Source: an uncultured Dialister sp. (GTDB lineage Bacteria > Bacillota > Negativicutes > Veillonellales > Dialisteraceae). From it: 10,925 nucleotides of DNA. This document shows positions 6,564 through 10,925 of the stretch, piece by piece. The notes beneath the pieces were generated by a model. The model was not told where the DNA came from. It did no database searches and was given only the letters and a program-made list of their open reading frames with translations. Made by a program: the position numbers and the translations under genes. The DNA is taken from assembly GCF_900541605.1 (NCBI RefSeq), contig NZ_UQKJ01000064.1:1-10925 (forward strand), in the 5' to 3' direction. Positions within the stretch are counted from its first letter, which is position 1; the number at the start of each line of letters is the position of its first letter.

Positions 6564-7415
6564 TCAATTTTTATCGGGAAAGAAATCCTTCCCTTCCAGC
6601 TGGTATACGTCTTCTCTTCCTCTGTCTTCCGGTGAATACCGTATCTTCACAAAAATATCCGGTTTTCCTCCGTCATGGAGCCACAAGCCGATAGAAGCCA
6701 GGGTCTCATCCGACCGTGCTCCACTCCCTGTTCTCCATATACTGTCATCCGATCCATCATGCCGGTCCCGGGAAAAGACCATAAGATCATCAAGCACATA
6801 GGGCTTATGGTCTCTCCCAAGAAGTTCTGCTATCCTGGAGAGGCGGGTCATGCTTAAATGGCCGGCATGCCTGTTCAGTGAAGAAAAATCAGGCCAAAGA
6901 TAATGGTTCGTATGAGCCAGGTACCATTTCTCACTTTTTCCACCTGATATTCTCCATGATCCTCTATTTCCACAGAGGCCATTTCCCCGGCATCGGCTAT
7001 AACCAGAAATTTCGGTCCCCTGAAATACCGATTCATGGCCAGCGCTTCCTCAACAGTAGCACAGCTTCCAAGTATTTCCCGGATACTGCTTTTGTTGGGA
7101 TGATCCATGGCCATCCGTTTCCTTTTGGGAACAGAACTGGCAACTGCAGAAAAAATAGCCGGCCCCACTTCATTAACGCCGCACTTCAGGGCCATCTTCT
7201 TTTCATTTCCTCCATAGAGGCCATAGAAGCGGTAACGGGGCTCCATTTCATATCGCATTTTCTGGTACTAGGGCCGCCAATCCCTGTTTTTGACAAGGAT
7301 TGTTCCTCCTCCTTCCACTTCACTGCCATTGGCACCAAACAGGGTACAAGCCTCGGCCGATGAAAGGGGAAGGAAAGCCGCCATCACTACGGCCACTATC
7401 TTTTTGGACTTCCAT
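6564..7415 (-). pseudogene. Secreted C45/choloylglycine-type Ntn hydrolase, inactivated
   Basis: Piecing frames together gives a signal peptide (KKIVAVVMAAFLPLSSAEA), the expected N-terminal nucleophile Cys (codon 7348-7346) in ACTLFGANGSEVEGGG, and KNRDWRP. Further on come GVNEVGPAIFS, REILGSCATVEEAL, LVIADAGEMASVEIE, TNHYLWPDF and the C-terminal GARSDETLASI. These features fit the Ntn-hydrolase superfamily of acyltransferase/amide hydrolases (peptidase C45, penicillin V acylase and bile-salt hydrolase relatives). Three lesions are visible. The ATG 7415 (AGGAGG upstream) is one base out of frame with the signal peptide; dropping one G would restore MKSKK. A TAG interrupts at 7270-7268. A one-base deletion near 6911 separates NGTWLI from TNHYL. 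The longest intact parts are 6875-7258 and 6564-6851. The substrate is unknown; I cannot tell bile-salt from acyl-peptide activity. Confidence 0.78.
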
Positions 7416-7469
7416 AAAACCTCCTGCAGGATTTGACCGGAAAATTACATGACCGGATTGTCTTATCTG

Positions 7470-7479
7470 TATAATTATA
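7470..7479. promoter_or_regulatory. Shared palindromic -10 between two divergent genes
   Basis: TATAATTATA is its own reverse complement and gives a consensus -10 on both strands, 55 bp from the C45 start (-) and 28 bp from the nudC start (+). A weak -35 (TTACAT, 7445-7450, spacer 19) exists for nudC; none is convincing for the other strand. Confidence 0.5.
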
Positions 7480-7506
7480 AAAGTGAAAAATAAAAGGAGC
7501 GCTACT

Positions 7507-8321
7507 ATGATACAAGACATTTCCCCCGCCATTTTGATAACCATTATGATTCCATAAAAAAGCCTGACAAAAACAGCAAGATCCTTTATTTCAGCGATGA
7601 GAACCCGCTTCTTTATCCGGGGATAGATCTCTTCCCCCGGCAGGAGGAGATTCCCGCCGGAGAAGTCACCTATCTGTTTACTATGGATAATACTGCCTAC
7701 TTCCTGGCCAATGAAAATCTTTCCCATATACCTGCAGGAGCCCTATATTTCCCGGTAAAGAAACTTCGTTTTCATTCCCGCCTTGTTAAAAAGGATATTT
7801 TTACAGCTTGGACTGCAGATTGTCCGCCGGATGAGGAATAACCAGTTTTGCGGCTCCTGTAGGGGAAAGATAATTCCCTCTTCCTGGGGGCGCGCCCTAT
7901 TCTGTCCCCATTGCGGACGAACCATATATCTGCGCCTGAATCCTGCTATTATTCCTGCAGTAACCTGGAACGATAAGCTGCTCCTGACCTGCTACGCAGA
8001 CCACCATATTTCCTACTATGCACTCATCGTCGGATTTACAGAAATCGGCGAAACACTGGAAGGTACCGTCCGAAGAGAAGTGAAAGAGGAGACAGGACTT
8101 TCCGCAAAAGACATCCGCTATTATAAATTCTAGCCCTGGACCAGCGCCAGTAACATCCTTGCCGGATTCTTCTGTGAAGTGGATGAAAGTCCATGTATTA
8201 ACAGAGGCCCGGTCGAACTATCAGAAGCATTCTGGGTCGAGAGAATGGAGATCATCCTCCCTCCGATGATTACTCACTAAGCAACGAAATGATGTGGATA
8301 TTTAAAGAGGGTCCTATATAA
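7507..8321 (+). pseudogene. nudC: NADH pyrophosphatase NudC, inactivated
   Basis: NudC hydrolyses NAD(H) to NMN(H) and AMP and can remove NAD caps from RNA. The ATG at 7507 has AAAGGAG 7 bases upstream. Joined frames give MIQDISP, HFDNHYDSI, LYFSDENPLLYPG, a zinc ribbon (FCGSC at about 7846-7860 and FCPHC near 7900), and an intact 23-residue Nudix box at 8032-8100 (GX5EX7REVXEEXGL). NILAGFFCEV and LSEAFWVERME follow. Four lesions are visible: loss of a C in the C-run 7523-7527; a frameshift between about 7783 and 7839; TAG at 8131-8133 replacing the expected codon before PW; and a frameshift at about 8251-8264, after which SDDYSLSNEMMW is read to the TAA at 8321. Total length of about 270 codons is normal. 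The last stop overlaps the IS5-derived repeat, so the insertion lies at the very end of the gene. The largest intact part (7783-8133) keeps the zinc ribbon and Nudix box. Confidence 0.85.
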
Positions 8322-8645
8322 GGAAACGCTGATTAAATGGGCTTTTTATAAGTGCTAATTATTCACAGCCATTTTCCAGCAGCTTTAGATAGAGTTTTTA
8401 TGAATAACTTGAAGAAAATAAATAAAGTCACTACAAATTATTAGTAAGCTTCTAATAACAAACAGCATGTTAAATCGGTTGAAATTCTTGGCAATCCCTC
8501 GATATACTACCTTAGCATAACCAAAATATCTCTTAACTATCAAAAAAGGATGCTCTACTTTGCAACGGGTTGCGGACTTACGGTGTTCAATTTCTTTATC
8601 CCAGTTGATACCAGCAGAAAAGCCTATTTAATCAGCGTTTCCTTA
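8319..8645 (-). mobile_element. IS5-family deletion derivative with both terminal repeats
   Basis: Terminal inverted repeats at 8319-8346 and 8618-8645 match over 28 bp with one mismatch (AAGGAAACGCTGATTAAAT...). A TA dinucleotide flanks the AGGAAAC ends on both sides (8319-8320 overlaps the repeat), compatible with a TA target duplication. Inside, the minus strand encodes only the C-terminal third of a transposase, so most of the element has been deleted. It therefore resembles a MITE derived from an IS5-type parent. It sits directly at the 3' end of the nudC pseudogene. Confidence 0.75.
8385..8611 (-). pseudogene. IS5-family transposase C-terminal fragment
   Basis: The frame reads AGINWDKEIEHRKSATRC, then KVEHPFLIVKRYFGYAKVVYRG and NFNRFNMLFVIRSLLIIC, ending at TAA 8387-8385. 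The EHPF...KR.FGY.KVRYRG block carries the last catalytic Glu of IS5-type DDE transposases. There is no start codon: the coding part joins directly to the right terminal repeat, where TAA occurs in frame. The product would be non-functional. Confidence 0.8.
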
Positions 8646-8851
8646 GATATGTTTCGGCTCCAATTTTTACTAACATCTATCACATATACATAATTCATGA
8701 TATAATTTGATTGTATCAGTATATCTTCATTACGTCCAAGTTAATATTCATTGATGTAAAAAGCAAATTACCCATTCCACTTTTTTAATACTCACATTTT
8801 CATTTTGATTTTTAGCTCTATTTTAATTTATGAAACTAGGTGATGACAAAG
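8646..8851. other. AT-rich intergenic region upstream of the membrane-protein gene
   Basis: No gene is seen. TATAAT occurs at 8701-8706 on the + strand without a clear -35, about 146 bp before the start at 8852; it is a tentative promoter. Base composition is much richer in A and T than the genes to the left. Confidence 0.4.
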
Positions 8852-9376
8852 ATGATTATATTTATAAGCGATTCTTTATTTTTGTTATATGTCGCTGCTT
8901 CTCTTATGATAATCATTACCATCTATAAATGTATCAAGGCTAAGAAACTAGAAACAAGAAATATAGTGGTTATACTAATAGGAATCGTATATTTATTGTT
9001 CTATTCGTATGAATCCCTACCGTCAGAAAGGGTCCAATATAATCACATGTCAATATCAGAAGTAGAGGGGTTATCAGAAAAAGAAATTGTAGAAAAAATA
9101 CTAGTCCAAGAATTTAACTATTATAAATCCAAGGGATTATTCACCAAAAATCAAATTTTTGATTATAAAATTAATCGAATTAATGGCCCAATAAATGATG
9201 CCAGTAAGATAGACAACCACTATTATGATGTATCATATTCAGTAAAGACCATAGCCCCAGCTTGGATTGCAGGTAATGGGGAAAGTGAAGGCCTATGGGT
9301 AAATAACAAATCAGAATTCTATAATTTAATCAAAGATAATGACCAATATATTCTAAACCACATTGGTGGATTATAG
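8852..9376 (+). CDS. Hypothetical two-helix membrane protein in AT-rich island
   Basis: A 174-residue protein I do not recognise. Residues about 2-25 and 37-53 are hydrophobic and probably membrane-spanning, separated by a short basic loop (KCIKAKKLETRN). This suggests a helical hairpin followed by a 120-residue soluble domain. The soluble part begins SLPSERVQYNHM, contains EGLSEKEIVEKI, and ends YYDVSYSVKTIAPAWIAGNG, EGLWVNNKSEF and NHIGGL. The frame opens at GTG 8840, but the ATG at 8852 has AGGTGA 8 bases upstream and is preferred. Codon and base use are strongly AT-biased, unlike the genes at 1-8300, indicating recent transfer. It is bracketed by inverted copies of an IS end (8618-8645 and 9415 onward). 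A cargo or immunity-type role is possible but not shown. Confidence 0.7.
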   Translation: MIIFISDSLFLLYVAASLMIIITIYKCIKAKKLETRNIVVILIGIVYLLFYSYESLPSERVQYNHMSISEVEGLSEKEIVEKILVQEFNYYKSKGLFTKNQIFDYKINRINGPINDASKIDNHYYDVSYSVKTIAPAWIAGNGESEGLWVNNKSEFYNLIKDNDQYILNHIGGL

Positions 9377-9414
9377 CTATAATATGCACTAACTATTGGA
9401 AATCGAAATTAAAT

Positions 9415-9472
9415 TAAGGAAACGCTGGTTAAATAGGCTTTTCTGCTGGTATCAACTATTCACAACCATTTT
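9415..9472 (+). repeat. Third copy of the IS5-derived end, inverted
   Basis: Positions 9415-9457 match the reverse complement of about 8603-8645 with one mismatch (CTGGTT versus CTGATT), including the 15 bases past the terminal repeat. Positions 9458-9472 (ATTCACAACCATTTT) match 8361-8375 from the other end of that element with one mismatch. It is therefore a mosaic or further-deleted end. No matching right-hand end is found before the IS3 element. Confidence 0.7.
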
Positions 9473-9505
9473 GGGTAGGATTTATAATAAACAATAAAAA
9501 TAATT

Positions 9506-9568
9506 TTAATTAAAGCTGCACATGGTTCGAAGCTGATTATTCGGCTTTTTCCAGGCCTCGAACGCTTT
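9506..9568 (-). pseudogene. IS630-like transposase, C-terminal part (split by IS3)
   Basis: Minus-strand codons read KAFEAWKKPNNQLRTMCSFN and stop at TAA 9508-9506. The frame continues exactly into 10925-10875 when the IS3 element and one CTTT copy are removed. The joined text, THNRFFATLMELMETVEKAFEAW, resembles the end of IS630-type DDE transposases (VTHN.FF.TL..L...V..F). The identification rests on about 38 residues and is tentative. The bulk of the gene lies beyond the right edge. Confidence 0.55.
9565..9568. repeat. Target site duplication CTTT, left copy
   Basis: CTTT here and at 10871-10874 directly flank the IS3 terminal repeats. A 4-bp duplication is within the 3-5 bp range of the IS3 family. 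Confidence 0.65.
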
Positions 9569-9655
9569 TATAATGGACCCGTAGATTCGGACCAGTACTT
9601 GAAAAAATAAGCGCGCAAATGTGGCATAATGTAAACCAAAAGGAGGTCATCTATC

Positions 9656-9997
9656 ATGTCACGTAACAAGTACAGCGCCGCATTCAAAAGTAAGGTTATT
9701 CTCGAGATCCTGAGAGGAGAGAGAGAATTCAATGCTATCTGTGCTGAATACAATCTCAGCCCCGGAATGGTCCGCAAATGGAGGCAGGAGTTCATTGAAA
9801 ATGCTCCTCGAGTATTTGAAGCAAATCCTGGGTCTAAAAAGGATCAGAGAAAGGAGGGAGCCCTGAGGGAAAGCAACGATCGAATGGCCAAAAAGATCGG
9901 GCAGCTCACGATGGAACGTGATTTCCTTCAGGATTGCTTTCGCAAAGCTGGATACTCCGTTCCAAAAGCTCCGGGATATGATTCAGATGAACAGTAA
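9656..9997 (+). CDS. IS3-family transposase OrfA
   Basis: A 113-residue DNA-binding subunit. It starts SRNKYSAAFKSKVILEILRGE and contains a helix-turn-helix (FNAICAEYNLSPGMVRKWRQEF). It ends in a helical, probably coiled-coil, segment (KKIGQLTMERDFLQDCF) that mediates multimerisation in the family. It binds the terminal repeats. AAAGGAGG lies 8 bases before the ATG. A CATAAT -10 candidate is at 9625-9630 with TTGAAA at 9599-9604 (spacer 20, longer than ideal). It overlaps OrfB. Confidence 0.92.
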   Translation: MSRNKYSAAFKSKVILEILRGEREFNAICAEYNLSPGMVRKWRQEFIENAPRVFEANPGSKKDQRKEGALRESNDRMAKKIGQLTMERDFLQDCFRKAGYSVPKAPGYDSDEQ

Positions 9998-10742
9998 GCC
10001 CCCGGATCCGGAGCATCAGGCATGGCTTGAGATGGTAATGCGACAAATAGATCGCATTCACCTTGAATATCCTTACATAGGGACCCGTAAGATGGTTATA
10101 CTGCTGTGCCAGATGGGAATTACCATTACGAGAAAGACGGTGAGGCGGCTGGCAGCGATCATGGGGATTTGTGCAGTGTATCCCAAAGCAAATCTTTCTA
10201 AACGAAATTTCAAAGAGTCTATTGTGCCCTACCGCCTGAGGAACTATAAGGCATTTCTCCCAAACCAGGTCTGGTCTATAGACATCACCTATATTCCGAT
10301 GCCTCATGGGCACATGTATCTCACGGCCATCATTGACTGGTATAGTCGGAAGATTCTTGAATACTACCTGTCAGATACGCTGGATAAAGAGACCGTGATT
10401 GCAGCAGTAAAAGAAGCTGTTGCCAGGTACGGAATTCCAGCTATCATTAACTCTGATCAAGGGAGTCAGTTTACAAGTAATGAGTATAAGAAACTATTAA
10501 AACAGCTGGGGATCACGCAGAGCATGGATGGTCGGCGGAGATGGGCCGACAATATCATGGTTGAGCGATGGTTCCGCAACCTGAAAAATGAATGCATCTA
10601 TCTCAATGAATACCAAAGTCCCCGGGAACTGTTTCAGCTGATTGGAAAGTACGTCAAGGACTACAACACTATCCGTCCACATGAGGCTTTAGAATACCAA
10701 ACCCCTGATAAGATGTATTACAGCTGCTTCCAGGCGGCTTAA
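9918..10742 (+). CDS. IS3-family transposase OrfB (DDE integrase domain)
   Basis: The 274-residue frame from GTG 9918 contains an rve-type catalytic core. The DDE residues are Asp122 (SIDITYIPM), Asp180 (INSDQGSQFTS) and Glu216 (NIMVERWFRNLKNE), with the standard 35-residue D-E spacing. It cleaves and joins the IS ends. More likely starts are ATG 9978 or 9987, just before the OrfA stop at 9997, allowing translational coupling. OrfB lies in the +1 phase of OrfA, not the usual -1, and I see no A AAA AAG slippery site leading into it. The segment that normally precedes KPPDPE (a QCELL...NRSSYYY motif) is absent, so a small internal deletion may have altered the phase. The core is otherwise intact. 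Whether this copy is active is doubtful. Confidence 0.88.
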   Translation: MISFRIAFAKLDTPFQKLRDMIQMNSKPPDPEHQAWLEMVMRQIDRIHLEYPYIGTRKMVILLCQMGITITRKTVRRLAAIMGICAVYPKANLSKRNFKESIVPYRLRNYKAFLPNQVWSIDITYIPMPHGHMYLTAIIDWYSRKILEYYLSDTLDKETVIAAVKEAVARYGIPAIINSDQGSQFTSNEYKKLLKQLGITQSMDGRRRWADNIMVERWFRNLKNECIYLNEYQSPRELFQLIGKYVKDYNTIRPHEALEYQTPDKMYYSCFQAA

Positions 10743-10767
10743 GGCCTAGTGAGGGGCCTTAAGCCGC
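10734..10767 (+). other. 13-bp perfect hairpin across the OrfB stop codon
   Basis: Arms 10734-10746 and 10755-10767 (GCGGCTTAAGGCC and its complement) are perfect, with an 8-base loop. The OrfB TAA (10740-10742) lies inside the left arm. No T tract follows, so it is not a standard terminator. It may protect the mRNA end or shield the transposase gene from transcription running in from the opposite side. Confidence 0.75.
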
Positions 10768-10850
10768 AGGTCCACCAGAGCAGAAATCGCCCCATTGAAG
10801 AATATTGTTAACCAATTCTGAAAGCGCGCAATAAATTTTTAAAAGTGGTC

Positions 10851-10856
10851 TTGACA
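10851..10856 (+). promoter_or_regulatory. Outward -35 box in the IS3 right end
   Basis: Consensus TTGACA pointing out of the element. It is 14 bases from the proposed right end; a 3-4 base spacer plus the TATAAT at the left end (9569-9574) would give 17-18 bp spacing after circularisation, as in known IS3-family junction promoters. In the linear form no -10 at proper spacing is seen to the right. Confidence 0.6.
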
Positions 10857-10870
10857 ACGGGCCCATTATA

Positions 10871-10925
10871 CTTTTTCAACTGTTTCCATAAGTTCCATTA
10901 AGGTTGCAAAGAAACGATTGTGTGT
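10871..10925 (-). pseudogene. IS630-like transposase, upstream part (split by IS3, runs off the edge)
   Basis: Positions 10925-10875 read THNRFFATLMELMETVE in frame and join precisely to the fragment ending at 9506 once the IS3 element is excised. The first four bases (10871-10874) are the right CTTT target duplication. Confidence 0.55.

Larger units (their letters stand above)
9569..10870 (+). mobile_element. IS3-family insertion sequence (1302 bp)
   Basis: Imperfect terminal inverted repeats start TATAATGGACCCGT on the left (9569) and TATAATGGGCCCGT on the right when read inwards (from 10870). Further similarity runs to GCGCGC about 45 bp in. The element carries two transposase genes in the + orientation and is flanked by CTTT duplications. 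It interrupts an IS630-like gene, so it arrived later than that gene. The outward TTGACA at 10851 and the TATAAT at 9569 would form a promoter in a circular intermediate. The strict TG...CA ends common in IS3 would lie at 9574 and 10865; I extended the element because the inverted repeat, the duplication and the junction promoter all fit the longer form. Confidence 0.85.

Noticed and set aside
7268..8133. TAG codons at 7270-7268 and 8131-8133 as evidence of amber reassignment
   Set aside because: Both genes also have frameshifts, and TAG is used as the normal stop of the 8852-9376 gene, so decay is the simpler explanation.
9530..9550. 7-bp stem with TTT as a + strand terminator
   Set aside because: The stem is short, the T run is only three extra bases, and the sequence is explained as the minus-strand transposase end.
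9520..9565. GGTTCGA-containing hairpin as the 3' end of a tRNA or tmRNA
   Set aside because: No acceptor stem or CCA partner is found, and the segment is coding on the minus strand (end of the IS630-like gene).
1..10925. CRISPR array, rRNA or tRNA genes
   Set aside because: No regularly spaced direct repeats and no recognisable cloverleaf or rRNA sequence were seen on either strand.

Overview
The window looks like a chromosomal accessory region from a low-to-moderate GC Firmicute. The M48 protease, CpXC protein, nitroreductase and C45-type hydrolase resemble proteins I associate with gut or oral Negativicutes (Dialister/Megasphaera/Veillonella-like). That placement is recognition only. Most genes from 1 to about 8300 are moderate in GC with strong Shine-Dalgarno sites. 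The stretch 8320-9570 is clearly AT-rich and foreign-looking.

Layout. 103-1032 (-) is a DUF1848 protein with a C-terminal radical-SAM-like CX3CX2C motif. It is divergent from 1111-2223 (+), an exported M48 metallopeptidase with a good terminator. 2382-3392 (-) is a WYL-domain regulator with an extended -10 promoter and a palindromic operator-like site. 3393-3773 has no gene but holds a 115-bp inverted-repeat structure. 3774-4828 (-) is ssb preceded by a broken, catalytically degenerate RNase HI gene. 5262-6470 (-) is a nitroreductase-CpXC operon with its own promoter and terminator. 6564-7415 (-) and 7507-8321 (+) are two divergent pseudogenes: a secreted C45/choloylglycine-type hydrolase and nudC. 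Each carries several frameshifts and a nonsense codon.

The right-hand quarter is a nest of mobile DNA. A 327-bp IS5-family deletion derivative (8319-8645) keeps both terminal inverted repeats and the transposase C-terminus. A third copy of the same end lies at 9415 in opposite orientation, so an AT-rich, two-helix membrane-protein gene (8852-9376) is bracketed by inverted IS ends. Next is the C-terminus of an IS630-like transposase, cut in two by an IS3-family element (9569-10870) that made a 4-bp CTTT target duplication. The reading frame of the split gene closes exactly when the IS3 element and one CTTT are removed.

Overall the window shows active gene decay (three multiply damaged genes) next to IS turnover. 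I did not find a convincing multi-gene novel defence or metabolic system. The least explained items are the RNase HI gene, whose first stop sits on a perfect A AAA AAG slippery heptamer; the long inverted repeat beside ssb; the palindromes upstream of the RNase HI gene; and the AT-rich membrane protein between the IS ends.
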